20,035 bases of DNA from a virus: positions 1-20,035 of IMG/VR virus record IMGVR_UViG_3300025652_000738. One strand, given 5' to 3'. Position numbers and translations under genes: made by a program. A model generated the notes under the pieces. That model worked only from the letters and a program-made list of their open reading frames with translations, was not told where the DNA came from and did no database searches. Shown here one piece after another: positions 1 through 6,984 of this stretch (position 1 is its first letter; every line of letters begins with the position of its first letter).

Positions 1-101
1 TTGTTATGCTCATCAAGTTGTAACTGGATCATTTGATACCGTAAGGCACATTCAGCTTCGTGTTTGTCTAAACGTGCTAATGCGTCATCTACAGAATTCA
101 T
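1..101 (-). CDS. Small phage protein, partial (3' end off the left edge)
   Basis: The ATG at 99-101 is preceded by AAGGAAGTCGGT, a good ribosome binding site, and opens a frame that stays open to the window edge: 33 residues beginning MNSVDDALARLDKHEAEC. The segment is charged and predicted helical. Very short proteins with this start (a coil followed by a C-terminal hydrophobic stretch) are common at the tail/lysis end of marine podovirus genomes, from my memory of such genomes; the hydrophobic part, if present, lies outside this window. It starts 10 bases after the stop of the 53-residue gene and is the last gene seen in the late operon. A role near the host membrane or in lysis is only a guess from position. 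The gene is real with fair confidence; its function is unknown. Confidence 0.7.
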   Translation of the reverse strand, partial: MNSVDDALARLDKHEAECALRYQMIQLQLDEHN

Positions 102-111
102 ACCGACTTCC

Positions 112-273
112 TTATTGTTTTGCTTTGCCAATGTTAATAGCCAAGATGTCAATAAAGCGGTATAGCTTTGCTATCCACTCATCATCTTTGGGTGTAGGAG
201 TAAGGGCCGCTATAACAGAAGCTACTGAAATAACAGCCGTTGTGATGTTTGCTATGTCAGCAATAACATCCAT
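112..273 (-). CDS. 53-residue single-membrane-segment protein, possible holin-like
   Basis: The frame runs from ATG (271-273) to TAA (112-114) and encodes MDVIADIANITTAVISVASV followed by IAALTPTPKDDEWIAKLYRFI and a short amphipathic tail ending GKAKQ. Residues about 5-24 form one hydrophobic segment; the rest is soluble and charged, with a conserved-looking TPTPKDDEW turn. Small proteins with exactly this TPTPKDDEW pattern recur downstream of tail genes in marine phages (from memory). The start overlaps the stop of the upstream gene as TAATG, so translation is probably coupled. One membrane segment plus late-operon position makes a holin or lysis accessory role possible, but no canonical holin family can be named. 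Confident as a gene, weak on function. Confidence 0.72.
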   Translation of the reverse strand: MDVIADIANITTAVISVASVIAALTPTPKDDEWIAKLYRFIDILAINIGKAKQ

Positions 274-590
274 TACCAAGGAACGCCGTCAGCAGTGACA
301 GGGTTCTTCTCTGCTTCAATCTTAGCCGCTAAAGCCGCCTCAGTTGCCGCCTGATCGACAGTCTCCCATACCCAACCCAAGACCATCTCTTCAGTTAGAT
401 CAGCGTAGGGGACGTATCCGGGGGCTGTAGGGTCTGGTGTGAAACCTACAGTACCGTATGCAGAGGCAGAGAATGTTTCTTCACCTACGCTTTCTGATGC
501 GTTTGCGCGCCAGTGTGCCACAACGACTGCACCGTCCATGTCTGCTGGCTGAAGGTCTCTTTCTAGTGTTGCGATTGTCCATGTAGCCAT
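273..590 (-). CDS. Conserved small phage protein (MATWTIATLER type)
   Basis: 105 residues. I place the start at the ATG at 588-590 because GGAGGG sits eight bases before it and the MATWTI beginning matches the usual start of this family; the frame is open 12 codons further but without a ribosome binding site. The protein has a regular beta-rich pattern (VVVAHWRANAS, SAYGTVGFTPDP), then PYADLTEEMVLGWVW, and ends in an alanine-rich helix with ...ADGVPW. This YADLTE...VLGWVW...GVPW layout is a familiar family of uncharacterised phage proteins encoded next to tail fibres (from memory). It sits between two other small genes of the late operon and its stop overlaps the next start. A virion or tail-accessory role is an inference from position. 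Confidence 0.85.
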   Translation of the reverse strand: MATWTIATLERDLQPADMDGAVVVAHWRANASESVGEETFSASAYGTVGFTPDPTAPGYVPYADLTEEMVLGWVWETVDQAATEAALAAKIEAEKNPVTADGVPW

Positions 591-595
591 TTTTC

Positions 596-814
596 TTAGC
601 CCTCCGAGGGAAAGATGGCAGAACAAACTGCCTGTACATTAGCGGGTTCTGATGACCAGTCGTCGCCAGAGTTAATTACATGACGGTGATACGACTGTGA
701 AATCACAGCGCCGTCTTCGACAATACGAGTAGCAGTGCGTACTTGAACGACAGAGCCGTCTTCTGTTGCTACTACTTCGATCTTGTCTGCTACTACTTCT
801 TTAGTTAGTGACAT
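596..814 (-). CDS. Small phage protein downstream of the tail fibre
   Basis: 72 residues from the ATG at 812-814, which has AAGGAG eight bases upstream; the longer reading frame to 850 has no such site. The product starts MSLTKEVVADKIEVV and continues as alternating hydrophobic/polar strands (SVVQVRTATRIVEDGAVISQ), then SYHRHVINSGDDWSSEP. The first half reads as a beta-rich fold. It follows the tail fibre by about 48 bases and precedes the MATWTI gene by 5 bases, so it is co-transcribed with both. Similar short proteins accompany fibres in other marine phages. It might be a fibre-associated or chaperone-like accessory protein, but no domain can be named with certainty. Confidence 0.8.
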   Translation of the reverse strand: MSLTKEVVADKIEVVATEDGSVVQVRTATRIVEDGAVISQSYHRHVINSGDDWSSEPANVQAVCSAIFPSEG

Positions 815-861
815 TGTTGTCTCCTTAGTTAGTCCAGCCCCAGAGTCCACTGAGGCTATGG

Positions 862-3480
862 TTAAACTTCAAATGTAACGTCAATCATAATGTTATTAGA
901 GCCTGTGTTTATGTTTGAAGGTTGTAAAGTGGTTTGCGAATCGCCCACGCTTAAACCTACAACAGTCCCTGTTACTATTCCTGTTATGCTACTTGAAGAT
1001 AAATTACTATATAGTGTTCTTAGGTGTCCGTAGGCAGAAGCCGTAAAAGGAAGCCCACCTAATTGAATTGCACCACTGTCTCCGTTAAGTGCAGTTCCAT
1101 CTACTACAGACAAATACGCTTTACATCTTACAAGCCTACCAATCTTTGTGTATGTAGCACTTACTATTGATGTTGCTCTGTTTGTTCCTGTAGTTGCCGC
1201 ATATAACGTAGGAGTCCACGTCCCTTCTTCGTAGTCGTCTAGCGTGTTCGCCGCCGCATACGTGCCGACTGCTGTGCCTAGCGTTACTCCGTTAGGGACA
1301 ATGAGGTGGCCGCTGGAATCGATGCGCATGGCTTCTGTTGGCACAGTATTAGCGTCACCCGCTGTTGCTCTTGTCCCAAATACTAAATCTCCAATTCCAT
1401 TACTTCCTGTTCTAACGTACCCAACAGAAGCCCCTGCAAAATTACTGGATAAACCACTTTCAGAGAATACTATTTGTGGCCCTTGGCCATTAGTCGCACT
1501 GTCACCAGTCAACATAATGTGACCGTTTTTTGTTCCAGTAGTTGTTGCTCCTCGAATTGTTAAATACCCGTTTGTTGGGTTCTGATCACCAATACCGACG
1601 TTGCCGCTTGAGTCGATGCGCATGGCTTCCGTTAAAGTACCACCTCTACGTTGAGAAAATCTCAAGTCATTGTTACTGCCGTCAATACGTGTAGACGAGA
1701 TTTTAGCGCTATCTACGTCTGCCGTACTGATGTTAAACATAATGCTGGAGCTTGAGTTAGCTGTTGTAGTTAAGTTTGTTAGACGTATGGCTTCTACGTC
1801 GCCGCCATCAGAAGTAGACGCAGATTCAATAACTGAATTAGGCAAAGTCGTACCGATACCTAAGCGCTCCGCAGAACTGTCCCAGAAGAACTTCGCAGTT
1901 GTCCCCGTATCCTCAAAAAATCTGATATCGCCTGTATCTCTAGCAACAGATAATCTTTTTGTCACTGTTGTTTGATTACCCGAAAGAACATTTAAAGTAT
2001 TGTCGCTTCCATCAAGGTCTATACTAAAACCATAGTTATTTGCAGAGCCAAAAGAACCTCCAGCAGAGCCTTCAAGCAAATCAATACTTGCTGTTTCGGC
2101 TACGTTTAAGGCATCAGTACGAGAAACAATAAACCTAGCCGCCGCACCTGTTTCTTCAATACGTCCTTCACCATCGACAGTCAAACCATCAGCCGTCACA
2201 CTACCGGACACGTCGATGCCTGTGGAGGTAAGTTTTAAAATCTGTGAAGGAGTGACGCCACCGACTTTAAAATTCATCTCAGGCGAAGCCGCACCATATC
2301 CCGCTTCAATTGTTCCGTATAGTGTGCTAGCTGTGTGAAAATCTATTCCTACACGGTTGTTAGCTCCTGCGGTATTGTTGTATAGCTTCAACGCCTTAGT
2401 AACACCTGACGCTGTTTTGACTAAACTCAGTGACTCATCACTAGCCGACCACAGGAACTTCGCACTTGTGCCTGTGTCCTCGTAAAAGCTGATGTCTCCG
2501 TTGTTGGATATCTTTATTCTTTCTTTTAAGGATGTGCTTCCTGATGGCGTTGTTTGGAAAGACAGGTATGTAGGGGTGCTAGATGATGTCCAAGCCGCAC
2601 CATCTGAAAACGACTGTATAGACGCTCCAGATACGAATGTTGTACCTGTGCTATAAGCATCGAAGTTCAGCCTCCCAAGTTGGTAGCCACCAGAGCTTGG
2701 AACACCTGCTCGTTGAGAATTAAAACCAGCGAAAGAGCCTGAGGTTGTAACCTTAATGTCACCATCTGTAGATTGAACGCCGTCTGTTACAGCAGTACCC
2801 GTTACGTCGATGCCTGTGGAGCTGGTAGCTAGTTTTGTAGCCCCCAAATGCAATAGCGAAACAGTACCGCCAGAACCACCATCAACCATAGTAATGAAGT
2901 CATTACCATCGGCATCACGAAGGCTTAGGTTTGTTCCTTTAATAAATAGATTACCTGTGCCACTGTCTTCAATTATAGAGTGACTGCCTGAGTGATAAAT
3001 TTGCAAGTCCGAGCCAGCGCCGAAGATAGCTTTAGAGTTGTCAGGTAATGTTAAGTTGCCGCTTGAAAGACTAACAGACGTTACACCATCAACCGTACCA
3101 CCGTTAATGTCAGCAGTATCAGCTACAAGGCTGTCAATGTTGGCTACGCCATCAATAAAGAGATCATTCCACTCTGCGCCGGATGCGCCCAAGTTATAGG
3201 TGTCGTCAGCAGAAGGGATAAGGTTAGAAGCAATGTCTGCCGTAACGGTAACAGTGTCTGTGGCGGCGTTGCCTAGAACTGTATTGCCGTTGACAGTAAG
3301 CCCGTCAATAGTAACGGTGCCTGTGAATGTTGGGTTGTTTGCGTCTGACTTAGAGTTTACCGCCGTTGCGATATTATCAAACTCTGTTTCAAACTCTGTA
3401 CCACGAATAATCTTACCTGAGTCACCAGATGGCAAGGAATCCTTCGCGGCAAAGTCGGTTGTCTTTGTATAATTGGTCAT
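862..3480 (-). CDS. Tail fibre / receptor-binding appendage protein
   Basis: 872 residues with ATG at 3478-3480 and AGAGGAAAC upstream. The N-terminus (residues about 1-45: TNYTKTTDFAAKDSLPSGD, then a TEFETEFDNIA helix) is the type used by many phage fibres to attach to the virion. The shaft is low-complexity and rich in Ser, Thr, Gly and Asp, with recurring units: TGIDVTG/TGIDVSG, AKFLW or AKFFW followed by a Gly/Leu turn near residues 343 and 530, and AMRIDSSG near 618 and 717. A DDYEEGTWTPTL segment near residue 750 marks the start of a C-terminal domain common in phage appendages. No peptidase or chaperone motif is seen at the C-terminus. It lies behind a terminator that follows the capsid gene, so its expression is probably lower than that of capsid. 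Role: host recognition at the cell surface. Confidence 0.93.
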   Translation of the reverse strand: MTNYTKTTDFAAKDSLPSGDSGKIIRGTEFETEFDNIATAVNSKSDANNPTFTGTVTIDGLTVNGNTVLGNAATDTVTVTADIASNLIPSADDTYNLGASGAEWNDLFIDGVANIDSLVADTADINGGTVDGVTSVSLSSGNLTLPDNSKAIFGAGSDLQIYHSGSHSIIEDSGTGNLFIKGTNLSLRDADGNDFITMVDGGSGGTVSLLHLGATKLATSSTGIDVTGTAVTDGVQSTDGDIKVTTSGSFAGFNSQRAGVPSSGGYQLGRLNFDAYSTGTTFVSGASIQSFSDGAAWTSSSTPTYLSFQTTPSGSTSLKERIKISNNGDISFYEDTGTSAKFLWSASDESLSLVKTASGVTKALKLYNNTAGANNRVGIDFHTASTLYGTIEAGYGAASPEMNFKVGGVTPSQILKLTSTGIDVSGSVTADGLTVDGEGRIEETGAAARFIVSRTDALNVAETASIDLLEGSAGGSFGSANNYGFSIDLDGSDNTLNVLSGNQTTVTKRLSVARDTGDIRFFEDTGTTAKFFWDSSAERLGIGTTLPNSVIESASTSDGGDVEAIRLTNLTTTANSSSSIMFNISTADVDSAKISSTRIDGSNNDLRFSQRRGGTLTEAMRIDSSGNVGIGDQNPTNGYLTIRGATTTGTKNGHIMLTGDSATNGQGPQIVFSESGLSSNFAGASVGYVRTGSNGIGDLVFGTRATAGDANTVPTEAMRIDSSGHLIVPNGVTLGTAVGTYAAANTLDDYEEGTWTPTLYAATTGTNRATSIVSATYTKIGRLVRCKAYLSVVDGTALNGDSGAIQLGGLPFTASAYGHLRTLYSNLSSSSITGIVTGTVVGLSVGDSQTTLQPSNINTGSNNIMIDVTFEV

Positions 3481-3513
3481 GGCTAAGTTTCCTCTTGCCT
3501 AATCTAAAACCAG

Positions 3514-3541
3514 AAAAAGAAAAGGGGCCATTGCTGACCCC
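3514..3541 (-). terminator. Rho-independent terminator after the major capsid gene
   Basis: Read on the minus strand, GGGGTCA-GCAA-TGGCCCC forms a 7-bp stem (one G-U) closed by a GNRA tetraloop and is followed by TTTTCTTTTT. It begins 10 bases past the capsid stop codon, which is itself doubled (TAATAA at 3548-3553). It separates very high capsid transcription from the tail fibre; read-through must occur, because no clear new promoter fits in the 33 bases before the fibre start. Confidence 0.92.
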
Positions 3542-3550
3542 GAAGGTTTA

Positions 3551-4495
3551 TTAGGCAGGAACTGCCATGATGAAACCAGCTTCTGGACGGTATGCTTGAA
3601 CGCCGTAGAGACAGTCAGCAGTGTACAGAGTTGAGAGGTACTCCTGCTTGTACTGAGTCTGTGAACGTACAGACAGTTGCTCTGCAAGAACTACAGCGTC
3701 CTTGTGGAACAACAGAGCAGCGCGCTTACCTGAAGCGATAGTTGCACAGTTGTTAGAGACATAAACGTCTACACCGTACAAGTTACCGATAAGGCCAGAC
3801 TGAACTACTTGACCACCAACAAAGTCGGTAGACACATAACGCTCAATACCCATGATAGAGTTACGAGTAGAAGGAGGAATAACAAGACAACGATCTTCCA
3901 TAGGTACGTTGTTGTCATCCATCTTCTGAATCATGTCACGGAAGAAGCCATCATCGAACGCAGTGTTAGCTGGGAGAGCCTGTCCTGTGAACGCAGTAGT
4001 AGTGCCGTTGTTGTTAAAGAAGGCCGCACTGTTCTGATAGCTAGTCGCAGTTGGAGAAAGAGTCATTGTTCCGTTACCGAAGCCAGTAGCTACAGCGTGG
4101 AGGTCAGTATCAATCTTAGTAGCAAGAGCATAACCAGCATCTTCAGTATAGAACTGACGGAGGCTGTTAAGTGCTTGTACTTCTACGATGTCTTCAATAA
4201 GACGTGAATACTCGAAGTGACGGTTAACGTCGATTGCAAGTTCACTTTCAGTGTTAGCAATGATGTTAACAGCGGCGTTTTCAGCCTTTACACTTGCATC
4301 AGCACGAGTAGGCTTAGGGATGTGGAGCTTGTCGCCCTTCTTGCCTGTCATTGAAAGCTTCTTTACAAGAGGAACCATCTTAAGGTTCTTCTGGTATGCG
4401 GCAATGATTTCATCACTCCAGATTTCTGGGATGAAAGTTGCTGCTTCGGTTTTGCCAGTAATACCCGTGGCGCCGGGATATGGTACAGTAGCCAT
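3551..4495 (-). CDS. Major capsid protein
   Basis: 314 residues, ATG at 4493-4495 preceded by TAGGAGATTAAC. The sequence starts MATVPYPGATGITGKTEAAT and runs through an N-terminal arm with FIPEIWSDEIIAAYQKNL, a pattern typical of HK97-fold phage capsid proteins that carry no cleaved scaffold domain. Further segments fit: a GDKLHIPKP strand, an HFEYSRLIEDIVEVQ helix (spine), a TKIDTDLHAVA helix, then ...VPMEDRCLVIPPS and GVDVYVSNN in the A-domain. Length is normal for the family. It is encoded directly after an acidic scaffold-like protein and ends at a strong terminator, as expected for the most abundant virion protein. Assembly would occur in the cytoplasm around the scaffold and portal. Confidence 0.95.
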   Translation of the reverse strand: MATVPYPGATGITGKTEAATFIPEIWSDEIIAAYQKNLKMVPLVKKLSMTGKKGDKLHIPKPTRADASVKAENAAVNIIANTESELAIDVNRHFEYSRLIEDIVEVQALNSLRQFYTEDAGYALATKIDTDLHAVATGFGNGTMTLSPTATSYQNSAAFFNNNGTTTAFTGQALPANTAFDDGFFRDMIQKMDDNNVPMEDRCLVIPPSTRNSIMGIERYVSTDFVGGQVVQSGLIGNLYGVDVYVSNNCATIASGKRAALLFHKDAVVLAEQLSVRSQTQYKQEYLSTLYTADCLYGVQAYRPEAGFIMAVPA

Positions 4496-4509
4496 GTTAA
4501 TCTCCTAGA

Positions 4510-5310
4510 TTATTTTACACGACCCTCTGAGTATGCTTGTAGAATTTCCTCTGACAAAGCTTGGTATCTCTCGGGGTCTGTTCTCATTAGTTTAATAATG
4601 TCGGCCCTGCGATATACTTTTTTACGGGTTGTTTCTGCACTGCCTCGTGCGTTACCTGTATTAGCTGCCTTTAGCTGTTGCTTACGTGCCTGTTTTTCAA
4701 CTTTGGCAGTTTGCTCTGTTACAACTTTCCGTTCTTTCCAGAGTGAGAAAAGTTCATCAGCAGAGTCAGCATCATACTGCTGGTCAGCGGCTACAAATAA
4801 CTGAGTCCTAATTTTAGAAGCTTTGATCCATTCTGCAAACTTGGGATCACCAAGAATGTCTTGCATATCTGGATGCTTATTACTAAGCTCCGCAAGAGCA
4901 GACTGTTTCTTATAGTTAGAAGAATACGCCTCGGCTTCTTTAATCTTAGGATGATTCTCAATAGCACGATTAACTGCGCCTTGAGGGTCCGTAAAATAGT
5001 CAATATCGTCTTCAGGCTCAACAGTTTGTGGTTGAGGTGCTGATTGTTGTGTCTGCGTAGAAATATAATCATCTACGACTTTACGAAGTTCTCCTACCTC
5101 ACCTGACTGACGACCTAAAAGCTTTTCAGCTTCTTGGTGCATCTGTACAACTTCTTCCAAAGACTTGCCTTGGTATTTATCAGGTAGTGCAGCTTCTTCT
5201 TGAGGTTGCTCAACTTCTACTTCTTGTTGAATCTCGTTAACTTCGTTGGTTTCGATCTCGTCCACGTTGTCCTCTTCAGGCTGTGGATCAATCATCATTG
5301 CTCTAGACAT
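4510..5310 (-). CDS. Scaffolding protein (capsid assembly)
   Basis: 266 residues from the ATG at 5308-5310, with GGAG ahead. Residues about 8-40 are strongly acidic and Glu/Gln-rich; residues 42-83 (starting LPDKYQGKSLEEVV and including LLGRQSGEVGELRKVVDDYI) form predicted helix of the kind seen in phage scaffolds; the middle has an acidic loop (DDIDYFTDP) and the C-terminus is basic (KQARKQQLKAAN... RKKVYRRADIIKLM), suited to binding capsid subunits. There is no detectable enzyme motif. Position just upstream of the capsid gene, 14 bases apart, and this charge layout support the call; scaffold sequences diverge fast so the assignment rests on context as much as on similarity. Confidence 0.88.
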   Translation of the reverse strand: MSRAMMIDPQPEEDNVDEIETNEVNEIQQEVEVEQPQEEAALPDKYQGKSLEEVVQMHQEAEKLLGRQSGEVGELRKVVDDYISTQTQQSAPQPQTVEPEDDIDYFTDPQGAVNRAIENHPKIKEAEAYSSNYKKQSALAELSNKHPDMQDILGDPKFAEWIKASKIRTQLFVAADQQYDADSADELFSLWKERKVVTEQTAKVEKQARKQQLKAANTGNARGSAETTRKKVYRRADIIKLMRTDPERYQALSEEILQAYSEGRVK

Positions 5311-5346
5311 TATTAAACTCCGTGATTATAATCATTATGGAGATGT

Positions 5347-5556
5347 TTATTTATTACCTGCTTTTTCGTGTTCCCTAACCCATTTTATGTGCGCTCCGGG
5401 GAATGAACCATCGGAACCATTAAGGTGAAAAGACGGGGCAGATACCATTCTTGTAGCGTTAGCACCACAACCGCACCTACTGGTTGTAGTACCTGACGTT
5501 ACAAATTCTTCAAAGACATGTCCGTTAGTACAACGGAAGTCATATATTTTATACAT
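5347..5556 (-). CDS. FmdB-like zinc-ribbon protein
   Basis: 69 residues: MYKIYDFRCTNGHVFEEFV then SRCGCGANATRM. The pattern of an N-terminal strand, C9 with H13, and C28-x-C30 matches the short FmdB-type zinc ribbon (usual form Y-x-C...GH-x-FE...C-x-C), here in the phage variant that lacks the first CxxC. The C-terminal part (FHLNGSDGSFPGAHIKWVREHEKA) is the typical tail of the phage version. The ATG at 5554-5556 lies inside the end of the upstream gene (8-base overlap), consistent with coupling. FmdB ribbons are often annotated as regulators, yet in phages they sit among capsid genes and their target is not known. Confidence 0.85.
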   Translation of the reverse strand: MYKIYDFRCTNGHVFEEFVTSGTTTSRCGCGANATRMVSAPSFHLNGSDGSFPGAHIKWVREHEKAGNK

Positions 5557-5803
5557 CTACAGGGTCTTCTTCTTCAGCTTCAGCTTGGTCTCTGGCAGCC
5601 TCGATAGTACCTTGTAGATTAATAACAGTTGCAAAAGCAGCTACTTGACCTTTACGATAATATAAATCTTCTTGGTCTTTTACTGTTTGTATATCTGCTA
5701 ACTGTGTTGCGTTATTAGAAAGCTCGCTAACGAGTTGTTTGAAACCTTCATGATTAAACAATTCATTGTAATTGTTAAAGTATGTTTCAAGCTCGGGTGT
5801 CAT
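5549..5803 (-). CDS. Small helical phage protein upstream of the zinc-ribbon and scaffold genes
   Basis: 84 residues, ATG at 5801-5803 preceded by GAGGAAACT. The protein starts MTPELETYFNNYNELFNHEG and is predicted all-helical, with an acidic tail AEAEEEDPVDV. Phage proteins beginning with this PELE-YFN-YNELF-EGF pattern are common just before capsid modules in marine phages (from memory), without known function. It is the first gene behind the internal sigma-70 promoter at 5834-5862, so it leads the transcription unit that also makes zinc-ribbon, scaffold and capsid proteins. An assembly role is an inference from that position. Confidence 0.85.
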   Translation of the reverse strand: MTPELETYFNNYNELFNHEGFKQLVSELSNNATQLADIQTVKDQEDLYYRKGQVAAFATVINLQGTIEAARDQAEAEEEDPVDV

Positions 5804-5833
5804 AGTTTCCTCTAAAGTTTACTGTATAGTAAT

Positions 5834-5862
5834 ATTATACCATACATTTTGTTAAATGTCAA
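5834..5862 (-). promoter_or_regulatory. Full-consensus sigma-70 promoter driving the scaffold/capsid unit
   Basis: On the minus strand the -35 is TTGACA (5857-5862), the spacer is exactly 17 bases, and the -10 is TATAAT (5834-5839): both hexamers match consensus perfectly. It sits in the 55-base gap between a lysine-rich protein gene and the 84-residue gene, with the -35 reaching into the stop codon of the former. A CTCTAAAGTTT element follows downstream, close to the CTTTAAAG motif found at other promoters here. Confidence 0.9.
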
Positions 5863-6140
5863 GCGTTTCTTGTATTTTTTCTTCTACGTCCTGACGCTGT
5901 TACTGCATGTTTAATTTTAGCTGGTCCTGTTTTACGTTTAGCAGAGGACTTTTTCTCTGCTGCGGTCATCTTAGCAGCTACAGCTTTAGGTCTACAGGAT
6001 GGATATGGACGTTTACTTTTACTAGCAGATTTACGTCCACACTTCTTACCTGTCTTAACGTCTACCCATTCTTCGTCAAACCATTTGGTTAAACCTTTTT
6101 TGGGACGTTTAGCACCTCCTGTAGAAACCTTTCTAGGCAT
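5859..6140 (-). CDS. Small lysine/arginine-rich phage protein (MPRKVSTGG type)
   Basis: 93 residues from the ATG at 6138-6140, chosen because GGAGGT sits seven bases upstream and MPRKVSTGGAKRPKKGLTKW is the usual beginning of this phage family; an open frame extends nine codons further. Core region: WFDEEWVDVKTGKKCGRKSAS...RPYPSCRPKAVAA, with two cysteines (C34 and C50 of this start) about 16 residues apart in the family's conserved positions, then a very basic tail. The overall charge is strongly positive, so it could bind DNA or RNA. It overlaps the stop of the 56-residue gene by 8 bases. Function unknown; the family itself is common in marine phages and some large viruses. Confidence 0.85.
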   Translation of the reverse strand: MPRKVSTGGAKRPKKGLTKWFDEEWVDVKTGKKCGRKSASKSKRPYPSCRPKAVAAKMTAAEKKSSAKRKTGPAKIKHAVTASGRRRKNTRNA

Positions 6141-6303
6141 AAGTACCTCCACGTTTCTTGTACTCACGAGTCAACCATGCCGAAGCATACGCAGAAGGCC
6201 ACACGTCAAACTTACGTTTAGCCTCTGCCTTAACTCTAGCGTACAGTGCTTTGTTTTTAGGAGTAGGTCCAGACTTCTTAGGCTTTGCTTTTGCTTTAGC
6301 CAT
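6133..6303 (-). CDS. 56-residue basic phage protein
   Basis: The ATG at 6301-6303 overlaps the upstream stop (TAATG) and the frame ends at TAG 6133-6135 inside the next gene. The product begins MAKAKAKPKKSGPTPKNKAL, continues YARVKAEAKRKFDVWPSAYA and ends SAWLTREYKKRGGTYA. The YARVKAEAKRKFDV-PSAYA-AWL-REYKKRGG core is a pattern I know from many marine phage genomes, where it is encoded beside the MPRK and MPNKK proteins exactly as here. It is highly basic and helical. Nucleic-acid binding is plausible; nothing shows which nucleic acid. Confidence 0.88.
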   Translation of the reverse strand: MAKAKAKPKKSGPTPKNKALYARVKAEAKRKFDVWPSAYASAWLTREYKKRGGTYA

Positions 6304-6596
6304 TAATAACCTCGTTGACCACCCGGACGTGTTGGTTTTTTACTTTTTTTGTTGGTAACTGTACGTCGGCCACGCTTAGGTAAAGCAGGACTTTTTTTCT
6401 TAGGTTTCATTGACTTCATTCCATAACCGGGCATTGCTTTCTCCTTTGCCGTCTTAGACAGCTCTTCAAAATGAAAAAGGGGTACTGATGTTTTTCCGTG
6501 AGTTTTACCTGAATGTATTGAGCCATTAGGCATTTTATGCGTATTGCCTGTAAACTCAGTACCGTCACGTTTGTAATGTTTTACACCTTTAGCCAT
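6303..6596 (-). CDS. Basic phage protein with a KMPNGSIHSGKTH motif
   Basis: 97 residues from the ATG at 6594-6596 (GGTGAG upstream; the open frame extends 21 codons further into the upstream gene, with no support). It starts MAKGVKHYKRDGTEFTGNTH, then KMPNGSIHSGKTH, then FHFEELSKTAKEKAM, and ends in a Lys/Arg/Pro-rich tail (SPALPKRGRRTVTNKKSKKP). The KHY-DGTE-G-HKMPNG-HTGKTH signature recurs in phage proteins of unknown function; in some relatives the C-terminal tail is absent. The histidines could bind a metal, but that is speculation. Coupled by TAATG to the next gene. Confidence 0.85.
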   Translation of the reverse strand: MAKGVKHYKRDGTEFTGNTHKMPNGSIHSGKTHGKTSVPLFHFEELSKTAKEKAMPGYGMKSMKPKKKSPALPKRGRRTVTNKKSKKPTRPGGQRGY

Positions 6597-6600
6597 AGTC

Positions 6601-6870
6601 TCACCATTTTTTACATGACCAGTATCTAGCTGTGAGCTTACTGGGTGGGCTTGTGTCACACTTGTGACGCGCTCTGAACGACTTACGACGTGCAGGTTGA
6701 TCTTTCTTAATCGTCATGTTCTGATCGCCAAAACGTATAGTCTTAACGGTGTCACCTTCCTTGGCAACAACTACAAACTTCTTAGTCTTGTGACTAGGCG
6801 TCCGCTTTGGCTTGTTGTACCCGCTTACTCCTGCTCGTGCTAGTCTTGGGTCCGCTTTTTTGTTTGGCAT
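6601..6870 (-). CDS. Basic phage protein (MPNKKADPRLARAGVSGYNKPKRTPSH type)
   Basis: 89 residues, ATG at 6868-6870. The N-terminus MPNKKADPRLARAGVSGYNK followed by PKRTPSHKTKKFVVVAKEGD is the hallmark of a conserved phage family found in cyanophages and other marine phages, and the C-terminal FRARHKCDTSPPSKLTARYWSCKKW also fits (relatives end in an ARYW-x-K-W box). VKTIRFGDQN supplies a beta strand. No function is established. Its first 77 bases overlap out of frame with the end of the preceding coiled-coil gene. The ribosome binding site is weak (GAGGCTTTAA), which suggests dependence on translation of that gene. Confidence 0.88.
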   Translation of the reverse strand: MPNKKADPRLARAGVSGYNKPKRTPSHKTKKFVVVAKEGDTVKTIRFGDQNMTIKKDQPARRKSFRARHKCDTSPPSKLTARYWSCKKW

Positions 6871-6976
6871 TTAAAGCCTCCAATTGTTCTTTAAGTTCTT
6901 GTATCTCTACCTTTAAAGGCTCTAACATTGTTTCTACTCGTGAAAAAAGTAGTTGTACTTCTTGTTGCGTTAGCAT
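6794..6976 (-). CDS. 60-residue coiled-coil protein
   Basis: ATG at 6974-6976 with AGGATAA nine bases upstream. Residues 1-40 (MLTQQEVQLLFSRVETMLEP and then LKVEIQELKEQLEALNAKQK) show a clear heptad pattern of Leu/Val/Ile, so a coiled coil is likely; residues 41-60 are a basic tail (TSTSRSKRVQQAKADA). The gene fills the otherwise empty 100 bases between its neighbours but overlaps the next gene by 77 bases in another frame, which is unusual in this compact operon. No family recognised. The coiled coil argues it is translated; the overlap lowers confidence somewhat. Confidence 0.6.
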   Translation of the reverse strand: MLTQQEVQLLFSRVETMLEPLKVEIQELKEQLEALNAKQKSGPKTSTSRSKRVQQAKADA

Positions 6977-6984
6977 GTTTTATC

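Noticed and set aside
74-298. 74-residue plus-strand frame at the left edge
   Set aside because: It lies opposite three overlapping minus-strand genes that have ribosome binding sites and continue the operon.
1244-1975. Plus-strand frames inside the tail fibre gene
   Set aside because: Antisense shadows of a long, well-supported gene with no start signals.
3809-4207. 132-residue plus-strand frame opposite the capsid gene
   Set aside because: Shadow of the capsid gene; no supporting start signal or family.
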